From Meiothermus cerbereus DSM 11376 (GTDB taxonomy: Bacteria > Deinococcota > Deinococci > Deinococcales > Thermaceae), in the NCBI RefSeq assembly GCF_000620065.1, contig NZ_JHVI01000013.1:1-64000 (forward strand): a stretch of 64,000 nucleotides of DNA, given 5' to 3'. The notes under the pieces are model-generated. The model was not told where the DNA came from. It ran no database searches and saw nothing but the letters and a program-made list of their open reading frames with translations. Position numbers and translations under genes: made by a program. This document shows positions 16,419 through 25,289 of the stretch, piece after piece; position 1 is the stretch's first letter, and every line of letters starts with the position of its first letter.

Positions 16419-18809
16419 CTACCCCACCACCTCCAGCCGGGCATAGCGCAGGGCCAGTCTGCGAATGCCATCGCCAAAGGCAACCGTGGCTACCCCGTCG
16501 TCCAAACCAACCACCAGCCCTATGCCAAGCTGGGTGTGTCGCACTTTTTGCCCCACCCGGAGCGTGGGCTGGGCAGAAGAAAGCGGCCTGAGGAGGAAGC
16601 GCTCGAGGTCGGCGAACTCTCCTTCCTGCCCCTCCCCCATTGCCACATCGAAGGCCTCCCACACCTTCCTGGCCTCGTCTGTGAGGCCCAGTGCTTCCGT
16701 CCAATTTTTGGCTTCAGCATAGGCAAACAGGCGCAGCACCTTAGCGGCAACGCCCCTGGCCTGCTGGGCGTTCCACCACTGGTACAAGTAGCGCTCTAGG
16801 CCCAGCTTGTGGGCCCCCAGGGCCAGGGCCAGGGTCTGGGCGGTGGAGAGTTCTTCTGGGGCACAGGCCAGGGCCGCCCCCACCCGCTCCACCGCCTGTA
16901 GTGTCTGCTGGTACTCGGCCTCCTGCAAAAAAGGCGAGATGGGCAGACTGGACAGGGCATAGAGATAGGTGTGCTGCGAACTTCGGGTCAGGGCCACGTA
17001 AAACAGACGGCGCTCCTCCTCGAGGTTCTCCGCGCCGCTATAGGGCAGGGTGCCCTCGTTGCAGTCGGGGATGAAGACCAGGGGCCACTCCAGGCCCTTG
17101 GCCCGGAAGATGGTCATTAGGCTGACCCGCTCGCGGGGGTCCAGGGCGGGGTCGTCGCCCAGGTGTTCCTGGGCCAGCCGCTCAAGGTGCAGAAGCAGCT
17201 CTCGCACGCTCCCTTTGTCGCGGGCGTACTCCAGAAAAGCCCGCAACCCCTCAGCCTTGCCTGCCCCTACCTCGTAGAAACCGGAGGAGGAAAGCAGGTG
17301 GCGGCAGTAGTCCAGACGGGCCTCGAGGGCCTCCAGCACCGCGTGGGCCGAAGCCCGCTCCACAGCCCCCGCCAGCCACTCGAACACATCGGCCAGCTCG
17401 CGCAAGCGCCGTGCTACCCGCTCCTCTGCCCCGGCCATCGCGGCCCTGAGCGCCTCCACCAGCGGGGCCCCCCGCTCCACCTGCCGCCAGATGGCATCGG
17501 CCAGGGCGCGGGTCAGGTAGCGTTTGGGGGTGTTGTAGACCTGCAGCCACAGGCGCTTCGCGTTATCGGTGCCGGGGTTCAGGGCCAGCTGCAGGTAGGC
17601 CAGCAAAACCTGAATCTCCGGACGCTGGTAGAAGGGCGTGCTGCCCACCACCCGGTAGGGAATTTGCCGCTCTATCAGGCATTGCTCGAGGTAGGGGGTC
17701 TGGGCGTACAGCCGCAACAGTACCACCATCTCGGAGGGCTTATACCCCTCGGCCAGCAGCCCCGCCATATCACTTACCAGGCTCTGGGCCTGGGCGGGCA
17801 TATGGGGTTCCAGGCGAATATGCACCCTGCCTTCAAAGCCTTTGGTCAGGCTCAGGCGCTTAGACTCGCGCTGCTGGTTCTGCGCAATCACCCGCCCGGC
17901 CAGCACCACCTGCGGCGCAGGGCAGCGGAAGGTGTCGCGGATCAGGTATTTTTGCGCCCCATAGCGCTGGGCGAACTCGAGGATGAAGCGCGGGCTGGCC
18001 CCCCGCCACTCGTAGATGGTCTGGTCGTCGTCGCCCACCGCCATGTAGTTGCGGTGGGGCCGGGTGATCAGGTCGAGCATCTCCGACTGGGCCAGGTTCA
18101 CATCCTGAAACTCGTCCACCAGCACCGCCTGGAAGGCTTTCTGCACGGTGTGCAGGATCTCGGGATGGCGCACCAGCACCTCCCAGCCCGTCATCAGCAT
18201 GTCGTCGAAGCTGAGCAGCCCTTCTTCCTGCCGTACCTGCTCCAGCAGGCGGTACAAATCCAGGTACCACTCAAGCCCTTTGGGTGCGCTGGCCTGCGAG
18301 GCCACCTGCAGGGCCTCGAGCGGCAGCCCGGCCCCCTTCAGGTCGGCGTACTGCAGGTTGCCCTTGCAGGCCCCCACATAGCTCAAGAAGTCTTCGGGCT
18401 CGAGGTTCTCTAGCTCCTGCACCCAGGGCAGTTTGAGCTCCCGTGCCCGCCTCAAGGCGCGCTGCAAAAGGGCCTGCTCGGAGTTCTCTTCCTTGCCCTC
18501 AGCCAGCTTTAAAAGTCCTTCCGAGGCGGCCTTCCGCACGATGCGGTAACCCAGCGCATGCAGGGTCGAGACCCGCACCCCCTGGGTGTGCGGCCAGCGC
18601 GATAGGGCCCGCTTGAGGTCGTCCACCGCCATCCGGCTAAAGGAGGTGGCCAGAATCTTGCGCGGCTCGAAGACCCGCTCCCGCACCAGGCGCTCGATGC
18701 GGTGTACCAGCGCGGTGGTCTTGCCCGCCCCCGCCACCGCGAACACCAAAGCAGGCCCCTCGTTGTGGGCCACGATGGCTTGCTGCTCGTCGGTCAGGTG
18801 TAGGGACAC
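16419..18809 (-). CDS. UvrD/Rep-like superfamily 1A DNA helicase
   Basis: The 796-residue protein has the SF1A motifs in order: Q motif LTDEQQAIVAH, Walker A AVAGAGKTT (Lys30), Walker B VLVDEFQDVN (about residues 231-240), motif III GDDDQTIYEWRGA, motif V/VI SLMTIFRAKGLEWPLVF and EEERRLFYVALTRS. Such helicases unwind DNA 3' to 5' in repair and replication restart. The C-terminal 70 residues (LRVGQKVRHTQLGIGLVVGL) form a Tudor-like domain like that of PcrA/UvrD, which binds RNA polymerase. Whether it is the housekeeping UvrD or an additional paralogue cannot be told. Confidence 0.9.
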   Translation of the reverse strand: MSLHLTDEQQAIVAHNEGPALVFAVAGAGKTTALVHRIERLVRERVFEPRKILATSFSRMAVDDLKRALSRWPHTQGVRVSTLHALGYRIVRKAASEGLLKLAEGKEENSEQALLQRALRRARELKLPWVQELENLEPEDFLSYVGACKGNLQYADLKGAGLPLEALQVASQASAPKGLEWYLDLYRLLEQVRQEEGLLSFDDMLMTGWEVLVRHPEILHTVQKAFQAVLVDEFQDVNLAQSEMLDLITRPHRNYMAVGDDDQTIYEWRGASPRFILEFAQRYGAQKYLIRDTFRCPAPQVVLAGRVIAQNQQRESKRLSLTKGFEGRVHIRLEPHMPAQAQSLVSDMAGLLAEGYKPSEMVVLLRLYAQTPYLEQCLIERQIPYRVVGSTPFYQRPEIQVLLAYLQLALNPGTDNAKRLWLQVYNTPKRYLTRALADAIWRQVERGAPLVEALRAAMAGAEERVARRLRELADVFEWLAGAVERASAHAVLEALEARLDYCRHLLSSSGFYEVGAGKAEGLRAFLEYARDKGSVRELLLHLERLAQEHLGDDPALDPRERVSLMTIFRAKGLEWPLVFIPDCNEGTLPYSGAENLEEERRLFYVALTRSSQHTYLYALSSLPISPFLQEAEYQQTLQAVERVGAALACAPEELSTAQTLALALGAHKLGLERYLYQWWNAQQARGVAAKVLRLFAYAEAKNWTEALGLTDEARKVWEAFDVAMGEGQEGEFADLERFLLRPLSSAQPTLRVGQKVRHTQLGIGLVVGLDDGVATVAFGDGIRRLALRYARLEVVG

Positions 18810-18920
18810 AGCTCGAACAGTCTACCCAAGGATGGGTGTCTCCCCAGGTTTACAGAGGGGCATAAAAGCTAGAATACGTACGTCGAGCAAGGGTTCACAC
18901 ACCCGATCAGGCCAGGATAC

Positions 18921-19130
18921 TCAGGCAAACTGCAAGCGGCGCCCTTTGGGCTGGGGGATGGGATCGCCAAACTCTTTGGCCGTCTCAATCCAAAGCTCAA
19001 TGGCCTGCTGGGCGCTGGCAAGCGCATCCTCTGGCGTATCACCATGCGCCGTGCAGCCGGGCAATTCTGGCACCTCGGCCACAAAAACATCGTCCTCCTG
19101 GCTCCAGTAAATTTCGTATTTGTACATCAT
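18921..19130 (-). CDS. hicB: HicB family antitoxin
   Basis: The 69-residue protein has the HicB partial RNase H fold sequence: YKYEIYWSQEDDVFVAEVPELPGCTAHGDTPEDALASAQQAIELWIETAKEFG-type pattern with PELPGC and the helix after it. It lacks a separate DNA-binding domain, as in short HicB proteins. It begins 2 bp after the stop of the hicA reading frame. The partner toxin is broken by a stop codon, so the antitoxin may be a relic or serve other toxins. Confidence 0.85.
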   Translation of the reverse strand: MMYKYEIYWSQEDDVFVAEVPELPGCTAHGDTPEDALASAQQAIELWIETAKEFGDPIPQPKGRRLQFA

Positions 19131-19132
19131 CC

Positions 19133-19381
19133 CTAACCCCCAAGTTTATATCGAACAATCATCGCCCGGACTTGCTTCACCTGATACGGCTTAGCCTTGC
19201 TTCCATCCTGCTGTAAGTTGATTCGATCCTCAATACCCTCCTTGCGAAAAATGTGGTGGCTTCCCTTCACCCGTTCTTCAAAACCCAAATGGAGGAGCAG
19301 TTATCGGAGGTCATCGAAGTTTATGTTAGCGTCCGCTGTGCCACGCAGTATTTTCAAGAGCAGCTTTTCATAACGACTCAT
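19133..19381 (-). pseudogene. hicA: hicA toxin interrupted by an in-frame stop
   Basis: From ATG 19381 the minus strand reads MSRYEKLLLKILRGTADANI and NFDDLR, then TAA at 19301-19303 (codon 27), then continues in the same frame as LLLHLGFEERVKGSHHIFRK, with INLQQDGSKAKPYQVKQVR and VRYKLGG, to TAG at 19133-19135. The second part is the HicA double-stranded-RNA-binding-like fold with the catalytic His in KGSHHIF. A single base change would explain the break. Total length (82 codons) is right for HicA. Read-through or a sequencing error are alternatives. Confidence 0.82.
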
Positions 19382-19398
19382 GTTGATCCACCACGGCA

Positions 19399-21243
19399 TC
19401 ATGCAAACCGATACAGCTTCCCCGCCAACGTCGCCACAAAAAGCGCCCCCCGGTAGGGCAACGGCGGCACCTGGATGGGGCCTAAGCCGGTGGCCTCGAA
19501 TAAGAGCCGTCCGCTCCCTGTATCCACCCCCAACACCCGGCCTTCCTCGGTACCCAGGTACAGCACCCCGTGGGCTATCGAGGGGGCCGCGGTGACCTTG
19601 CCCACCTCGAGCGTCCATACCTCCTCGCCGGTTTTCTGCTCCAGGGCATAAAGTCTTCCGGCCCAACTGGCCGCGTAAAGATACCGCTCATCTAAAGCCG
19701 GTGCGCCCCAGAGTTCGCCCTCGAGGTCGAAGCTCCACTGCACCTCACGGGTGAGGGGGTCGAAGGCGTGGATTTCGCCTGCCCAGGTGGGGATAAAAAG
19801 CAGGCCCCCACGGGCTGGCATGGCGGTGTGGACGGCCCCGGCCTCCACCTTGTAGCGCAGGTGCCCGCTCTGGGGGTCGAGGGCAAACAGCCAGCCGCCC
19901 TCGCTGGCCACAAACAAGAGCCCCCGGTAGAGCGTGGGCGAGGCCGAAAGCTCGCTGCCGGCCTGGAAGCCCCAGCGCAGGGTGCCGCTGGCATCCAGGG
20001 CATACAGAAAGCCGTCGCGTCCAGCCAGGTAGATCAGCTCGGCAACCAAGGGGGCGGCGGTAATCTCGGCGCGGGTGGGAAAGCTCAGGATGGGCCGCCC
20101 GGAGAGCGACATCCCGGTCAGGCGGCCATCCCAGGCCGCCACGTACACCCGCCCATCGGTCACCACCGGGGGGGCCGAGACCTCGTCGCCCAGGCGCTGG
20201 CGGTACACCGAGCCGTCGGTCAGATCCAGGCGGGCGATGCCCTGCCCCGCCCCCACCCACAGGCTGCCCTCGCGGGCCACCAGCTCTCCGGGCCAGGCCA
20301 CCTCGCCCGAGAGGTCGTGGATACCCTGTAGTTCTAGCTTTTCGGGCCTTGCAGGGCCGGTGGGGTAGTGCCCGCTGCGGCTGGCCCCCGCCCGCGGGGT
20401 GGCCGAAAGGCTCTCGCGGTAACGGCGCAGGGTCTCTTCCAACACCGCATGGGCAGTAGCAGCGTTGGCCGGGCGCTCGCCAGGGGATTTTTGCAGCAGC
20501 GACTCAATCAGGCTTGAAACCTCGGCAGGAATGGCCGGATTAAGGCTCTGGGGCGGCTTGGGGGGCTCGTAGACGTGCTGGTAAAGCACCGACTGGTCGT
20601 TTTCGCCCTCGAACAGGGGTTTGCCGGTGAAGGTGCGGTAGAGCACCGCCCCAAAGCTGTAGAGGTCGGCCTGAGGGGTCAGGGCCAGGCCTTTGGCCTG
20701 CTCGGGGGCCATGTACTCTGGCGTGCCCACGGTGATGCCGGTGCGGGTAAAGTGGCGGCTTTCCTGCATCAGGTAGGCCAGGCCAAAGTCCATCACCTTG
20801 GGCTGGCCTTCGGACGAAACCAGGATGTTGCGGGGGGTCAGGTCGCGGTGGATCACGCCCCGCTGGTGCAGGTGTTGCAGGGCCTCGAGCACCCGCGCCG
20901 AGGCAGTAAGCAGGCGCAGGCCCTCCATGCCGTCCTCAAAAGGACCCATGCGGTCGTAGCTGCCGCCCTCCACCAGCTCCATCACAAAATAGGTGCGACC
21001 ATCTTCTTCGCCCAAGTCGAAGACCTGTACCACGCCGGGGTGGGAGAGCTTAGACAGCGCCTTCACCTCACGAAAAAAGCGGTTGCGCTCGCTGGGGTGC
21101 AGGTAGGTGTGCAGAATTTTGACCGCCACCGGGCGATCCATGCGAAGGTCGGTGGCCCGCCAGACCTCGGCCATCCCCCCCTCGCCCAGGGGGGCCTCGA
21201 GCCTGTAGCGTCCGGCCAGTTTCACCTTATCCGTGGTGCTCAT
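19399..21243 (-). CDS. Serine/threonine protein kinase with C-terminal PQQ-like beta-propeller
   Basis: The 614-residue protein starts with a Hanks-type kinase domain (about 11-275): GEGGMAEV loop (20-27), ATP-binding Lys42, HRDLTPRN (132-139; catalytic Asp134) and DFG (152-154). Residues about 320-614 contain repeats of the type GLLFVASEGGWLFALDPQSG and YLYAASWAGRLYALEQKTGE, which form a PQQ-like seven-bladed propeller. No transmembrane helix separates the two, so unlike PknD-type receptors the sensor should be cytoplasmic. The propeller may bind a ligand or a partner protein. The usual HRDLKP Lys is a Thr here, as sometimes seen in bacterial kinases. Confidence 0.88.
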   Translation of the reverse strand: MSTTDKVKLAGRYRLEAPLGEGGMAEVWRATDLRMDRPVAVKILHTYLHPSERNRFFREVKALSKLSHPGVVQVFDLGEEDGRTYFVMELVEGGSYDRMGPFEDGMEGLRLLTASARVLEALQHLHQRGVIHRDLTPRNILVSSEGQPKVMDFGLAYLMQESRHFTRTGITVGTPEYMAPEQAKGLALTPQADLYSFGAVLYRTFTGKPLFEGENDQSVLYQHVYEPPKPPQSLNPAIPAEVSSLIESLLQKSPGERPANAATAHAVLEETLRRYRESLSATPRAGASRSGHYPTGPARPEKLELQGIHDLSGEVAWPGELVAREGSLWVGAGQGIARLDLTDGSVYRQRLGDEVSAPPVVTDGRVYVAAWDGRLTGMSLSGRPILSFPTRAEITAAPLVAELIYLAGRDGFLYALDASGTLRWGFQAGSELSASPTLYRGLLFVASEGGWLFALDPQSGHLRYKVEAGAVHTAMPARGGLLFIPTWAGEIHAFDPLTREVQWSFDLEGELWGAPALDERYLYAASWAGRLYALEQKTGEEVWTLEVGKVTAAPSIAHGVLYLGTEEGRVLGVDTGSGRLLFEATGLGPIQVPPLPYRGALFVATLAGKLYRFA

Positions 21244-21304
21244 GGGCTAGGCCCCATTATGAAATATCGAGCGGCTTTCATACAGGCTGCCGCCAAAAGC
21301 CGGG

Positions 21305-22267
21305 TCAGCCCAGACGATCGCCCTCCCGCAGGCGCGCACCCCGGGCCCAGTCGGCGGCAGGCATGGGTTTTTTGCCCTCGGGCTGAAGCTCCAGGAGGCT
21401 CACCTGCCCCTCTGCGGTAGCGACCAGCAGATCGTCGGCGATACACACCACCGTTCCCGGGGGATGCAAAGGGCGGGTGGCAGGCTCCGCCAAGCGCATA
21501 CGCAAGACCTTCACCCGCTTGCCCTGATGAACGAACCAGCTTCCCGGCCAGGGCTGTACCCCTCGGTGGCGGTTATAGATAGCCACCGCGGTACGCTCCC
21601 AAACCACCTTGCCATCGTCTTTTTGCAGCATGGGGGCGTGCGTCCCCTGGGCAGGCTGGGGGATGGGCTGGAGGCGCTCGAGGTCGGCCAGGGCCTGCAA
21701 AAGTAGCTCGATACCTTTATCGCGCAGGCGGTTGGAAAGCTCCAGCGCGGTCTCGTCGGGCTCGATGGTGGTGCGCCACCTCGCCACCACCGGGCCGGTG
21801 TCCATGCCTGCGTCGGTCTGCATGATGCAGACGGCGGTCTCGAGCTCGCCCTGGATAAGCGTCCACTGCACCGGCGCGGGGCCGCGGTACTTAGGCAGGT
21901 CGGAAGGGTGCAGGTTAAGAAAGCCAAACCGGGGGATTTCCAGCAGTTCGGCAGGCAGAATTTTGCCGTAGGCCGCCGTAACCGCCACGTCCAGCTTCAG
22001 TTCCCGCAAAAGCTCCATAAACAAGGGGTTCTTTCGCAGTTTGGCGGGCTTTTCCACCCGCAGGCCCTGGGACGCTGCCCACTGCGCCACCGGGCAGGGG
22101 GTCAGGTGCAAACCCCGTCCGGCGGGCTTATCGGGCTGGGTAACCACCAGCACCACCTCGTGCTTCTGGTGCAGGGCCTGCAAAACCGGCACCGCCCAGG
22201 CCGGAGAGCCAAAAAAGGCCACCCTGCGACGCGGGGGTTGAGGGCTTTTAGGCTCTGTCTCGGTCAT
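21305..22267 (-). CDS. fmt: Methionyl-tRNA formyltransferase
   Basis: The 320-residue enzyme transfers a formyl group from 10-formyl-THF to Met-tRNAfMet. Diagnostic stretches are VAFFGSPAWAVPVL, LPAELLEIPRFGFLNLHPSDLPKYRGPAPVQW (formyl transfer site, including the Asn and His) and IMQTDAGMDTGPV. A C-terminal OB-like domain follows from about residue 210. ATG 22267 is preferred over 22285 because AAGGGTG lies just upstream. It follows def by 42 bp in the conserved def-fmt order. Confidence 0.93.
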   Translation of the reverse strand: MTETEPKSPQPPRRRVAFFGSPAWAVPVLQALHQKHEVVLVVTQPDKPAGRGLHLTPCPVAQWAASQGLRVEKPAKLRKNPLFMELLRELKLDVAVTAAYGKILPAELLEIPRFGFLNLHPSDLPKYRGPAPVQWTLIQGELETAVCIMQTDAGMDTGPVVARWRTTIEPDETALELSNRLRDKGIELLLQALADLERLQPIPQPAQGTHAPMLQKDDGKVVWERTAVAIYNRHRGVQPWPGSWFVHQGKRVKVLRMRLAEPATRPLHPPGTVVCIADDLLVATAEGQVSLLELQPEGKKPMPAADWARGARLREGDRLG

Positions 22268-22309
22268 CCGACACCCTTTACACAAAAAACAGCCTTCACG
22301 CTACCCCCG

Positions 22310-22915
22310 CTATTTGTGCTTCCCTGACTGGCGCAGGGCTTCTTCGCGCAAAAAGGCCTTGGCCTGGCGCTGAAACTCGGCCAGGTCTTCCCGGTGCTCT
22401 TCAAGGAATTTTTGCCGGTCGGCAAAGGGCATGCGCTGGAAGAAGAGGATGCCATCGAGGTGATCGATCTCGTGCTGCAAGACCACCGCCAGATAACCCT
22501 CGGCCTCGAGCGCCTTTTTTTGGCCTTTCTCGTCCTGGTACTCGACCCGCACCTGCAGGTCGCGCTGGGCCCCTTCGGCGTACAGGCCCGGCAGCGAGAG
22601 GCAGCCCTCGAGGATGGACTGTCTTCCTGCACGGTAGGTAATGACGGGGTTCACCATCACGTAAAGCTCTTTGACGCGGGTCTTGAGGTCGGCCTCGGAG
22701 CCTTCTTCTTGGTCGTCTTCCAGGTACTCCGCAGCCACAAACAGCCGCTGGCTGAGGCCCACCTGCGGGGCGGCCAGCCCTACCCCGCGGGCTTCGAACA
22801 TGGTCTCGAGCATGTTCTCGGCCAGGGCTGGGATGCCGCTAAAGTCCTGCACCGGCTGGGCTTTTTTCTTCAGGACGGGGTCGCCATACAGGCGGATGGG
22901 AAGAATCTCGGGCAT
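22310..22915 (-). CDS. def: Peptide deformylase
   Basis: The 201-residue metalloenzyme removes the formyl group from nascent proteins. The three family motifs are complete: GVGLAAPQVG (44-53), EGCLSLPG (103-110, metal ligand Cys105) and QHEIDHLDG (147-155, ligands His148 and His152, catalytic Glu149). I start at 22915 (MPEILPIRLYG), since the upstream extension to 23020 has no family match. It precedes fmt in the same operon. Confidence 0.93.
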   Translation of the reverse strand: MPEILPIRLYGDPVLKKKAQPVQDFSGIPALAENMLETMFEARGVGLAAPQVGLSQRLFVAAEYLEDDQEEGSEADLKTRVKELYVMVNPVITYRAGRQSILEGCLSLPGLYAEGAQRDLQVRVEYQDEKGQKKALEAEGYLAVVLQHEIDHLDGILFFQRMPFADRQKFLEEHREDLAEFQRQAKAFLREEALRQSGKHK

Positions 22916-23062
22916 ATATCCAGATGATTGTACCTGCAAGGGCAGATGGGGTAGGAAACTGGGGCGGTTCGGGTGTCTGGAGAAAAGCCTGGTCATGCCG
23001 CCCTGGGGCACGCCGAGCATCCGTTGGGCTTGCCGGACTGGAGCAGCTCGGCGCAGGGTCGC

Positions 23063-23977
23063 CTAGCTGCTGCTGACCTGCGCCACCTTCCCCAGGGTGT
23101 TCACGATGATGACCCCCACCAGGGCCATACCCCCGCCCACCAAGGCCAGCACACCCGGCACCTCCCCCAGCCAGAGATAGGCAATCAGGGTGGCGAGCAC
23201 CGGGGAGATGTAGAGAAAACTGGTCACCTGGGAGGCCGGAGCGCGGCTCAGGGCGTAGTTCCAGGTCAGGTACGAGAGGCCGCCGGGCAGCACCCCCAGG
23301 TAAACCACGCTCCAGGTGGCCGCAGCCGAGGCCGATTGTATCTCGGGCCAGAGCCCCGGCAAAAACACCAGCAGGGGCAGCGTCCCGGCCCAGATGGTGT
23401 AGGCCGTGAAGTTGAGGGGGTTGTACTTTCTGACCAAGCGGCGCTGAAACACAAAGTACACCGAGGTCACAAAGGCCGACAGCACTATCAACAGCGCACC
23501 GGGCTCGAGCTGAAAACTGCCGGGGTGATTCCCCACCGCAATTAAGGCCACCCCCGCGAAGGCCACTGCAATGCCCAGCCAGCCCCAGGCCGAAAGCCGC
23601 TCACGCAGAAAAAAGTACGACATCAGGGCCACGAACACCGGCCCCACCGCAATCAGGAGGGCCGCCGGGCCAGCTTTCACTGTGACCTGGCCAAAATTGA
23701 GGGCGGTGTGGTAGACCGTGATGCCCAGGAACCCAAGCCCAAAAATGCTGGGCCAGTCTTTGCGCTCGGGCAGGGGCATCCGCACCAGCAGGGCATACAC
23801 CACCATTACTGCCGAGGCCACCAGAAAGCGCAGCAGGGTGAGGTGGCCTGGGCTGTAGTCCTGAAGCCCGGCCCGAATCCCGGCAAAAGCCGAGGCCCAG
23901 GGCAGGATGGTTAGAGCAATGGCGAGGAGGACTCGAGCTTCCACTAAAACAATCCCCTTTCGGGGCTTGCGCCCCAT
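23063..23977 (-). CDS. EamA/DMT family permease
   Basis: The 304-residue protein has ten hydrophobic helices in two repeats, the drug/metabolite transporter layout; LLRFLVASAVMVVYALLV and FLYISPVLATLIAYLWLGE are typical. It is probably an exporter of a small metabolite, substrate unknown. ATG 23977 lies in a GC-rich stem-like stretch; GTG 23944 is an alternative start that removes 11 mostly polar residues. The promoter region abuts a MITE family 2 copy. Confidence 0.85.
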   Translation of the reverse strand: MGRKPRKGIVLVEARVLLAIALTILPWASAFAGIRAGLQDYSPGHLTLLRFLVASAVMVVYALLVRMPLPERKDWPSIFGLGFLGITVYHTALNFGQVTVKAGPAALLIAVGPVFVALMSYFFLRERLSAWGWLGIAVAFAGVALIAVGNHPGSFQLEPGALLIVLSAFVTSVYFVFQRRLVRKYNPLNFTAYTIWAGTLPLLVFLPGLWPEIQSASAAATWSVVYLGVLPGGLSYLTWNYALSRAPASQVTSFLYISPVLATLIAYLWLGEVPGVLALVGGGMALVGVIIVNTLGKVAQVSSS

Positions 23978-23991
23978 TAGGGGATGCTAGC

Positions 23992-24095
23992 ATAGAGCGC
24001 TCTTCACAGATGTTGCCTCCCATCCGGGAGGCAGCTGTACTGCGCAGGACAAAGTAACCGAGTTATGGACAGCGCAATATTTTTGAGCGCTCTAT
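23992..24095 (-). mobile_element. MITE family 2, copy B (104 bp, perfect terminal repeats)
   Basis: Perfect 11-bp terminal inverted repeats (ATAGAGCGCTC at 23992-24002 and GAGCGCTCTAT at 24085-24095) bound a 104-bp unit with an internal hairpin of GCCTCCC and GGGAGGC. The right terminal repeat supplies the last codon and TAG stop of the DUF1501 gene. The other copy is near 16269-16358. Confidence 0.7.
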
Positions 24096-25264
24096 ATCAG
24101 CCCCAGAGCCTGGAAATCGCCCCCCAGCACCTGTCGCGGGTTGGCGGCAATCCACTGCAGGGCCGTGGCATAGACGTTGCGGAAGTCAGTCTGGTATTTA
24201 AGGGCGTTGAGCTCGAGGTTCTCCAGGTCTGGCTCGCTGCCGTAAAGCCCGCCCCTGATGCCACCACCCATCACCAGCATCAGGCCGCCTTCGCCGTGGT
24301 CGGTGCCAAAAGAGGCGTTTTCGGCGACCTGGCGACCAAATTCGCTGAAGACCATCACCATCACGTCCCTGTCCCGGCCAATGGCCCTCAGGTCGGCCCG
24401 AAAGGCCGCCATGGCCTGGGCCACATACCCCAGCAGCTCGGCCTGGCGCGGGGGCTGCCCGGCGTGGGTGTCCCAGCCCCCCAGGGTGGTGTAGTAGACG
24501 CTGCTGCCCAGCCCACCGGCAATCATGCGGGCGATGTCGGCCATGCTGCGGCCAAAGGCATTTTCGGGGTACTGGGCCTGGTTCTTGACCTGGCGTAGCT
24601 GGCCCACCTTGTCCAGGGCGCTGCGCAGCGAGAGCATGGCCTGGCGAACCTCTTCGGCGGTGCCGCTGCGAAGGCGCAGGGCTTCTTTGTTGAAGGCTTC
24701 CTCGAAGGGCCGGGGCAGCCGGATGCTGAAGGTGTCGATGCTGCTGATGGCCGGCGCACTGCGGCGTTCGCCCATCTGGGCCTGGGGGGTGGCCCCGCCC
24801 AGAAAGGTGTCGCAGAAGGGGTCGTCCTGCAGGTCGCCCCAGCGGCCCAGCCAGCCGGTTTCCTGGCGTTGGCTGGGGTCGGCGGTGTGCCAGATGGAGG
24901 TGGAGATAAAGTGGCTGCGGTTGGGGTTGGGGTAGCCCACCTGGGGAACGAGGGCCAGCTCCCCGTTGTTCCACATCTGCATCAGGGGCCTCAGTTCGGG
25001 GTGCAGGCCCAGGCGTTGCCCGTTCGCGCCGAGCTCGAGCACCTCTTCGCGCTTGATGGCGATGTTGGGGCGCAGGCGGTAGTACAGTTCGTTGCGGTAG
25101 GGCACCAGGGTGTTGAGCTGATCGTTGCCGCCGAACAGGTTGACCACCACCAGAATTTTGTCTTTGGACTGGGCCGCCAGGGCGGTTTTGGAGAGCAGCG
25201 AGGGTGCGCCCTGGCCCAGGGCCAGCGTCAGCAACGATTTCTGGATAAACTCGCGTCGGTTCAT
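24092..25264 (-). CDS. DUF1501 domain secreted protein
   Basis: The 390-residue protein belongs to the DUF1501 (sulfatase-like) family found next to DUF1800 proteins in many bacteria. The N-terminus MNRREFIQKSLLTLALGQG has a twin-arginine-like signal and suggests export in folded form. Conserved parts are VVVNLFGGNDQLNTLVPY, WDTHAGQP and VMVFSEFGRQVAENASFGTDHGEGG, which in the alkaline-phosphatase superfamily bind metals. No enzymatic activity is established. ATG 25264 is chosen because TGAGG lies 6 nt upstream. The final codons come from a MITE end. Confidence 0.85.
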   Translation of the reverse strand: MNRREFIQKSLLTLALGQGAPSLLSKTALAAQSKDKILVVVNLFGGNDQLNTLVPYRNELYYRLRPNIAIKREEVLELGANGQRLGLHPELRPLMQMWNNGELALVPQVGYPNPNRSHFISTSIWHTADPSQRQETGWLGRWGDLQDDPFCDTFLGGATPQAQMGERRSAPAISSIDTFSIRLPRPFEEAFNKEALRLRSGTAEEVRQAMLSLRSALDKVGQLRQVKNQAQYPENAFGRSMADIARMIAGGLGSSVYYTTLGGWDTHAGQPPRQAELLGYVAQAMAAFRADLRAIGRDRDVMVMVFSEFGRQVAENASFGTDHGEGGLMLVMGGGIRGGLYGSEPDLENLELNALKYQTDFRNVYATALQWIAANPRQVLGGDFQALGLI

Positions 25265-25289
25265 ATAAACCTCACTCATGCCGCTATGC

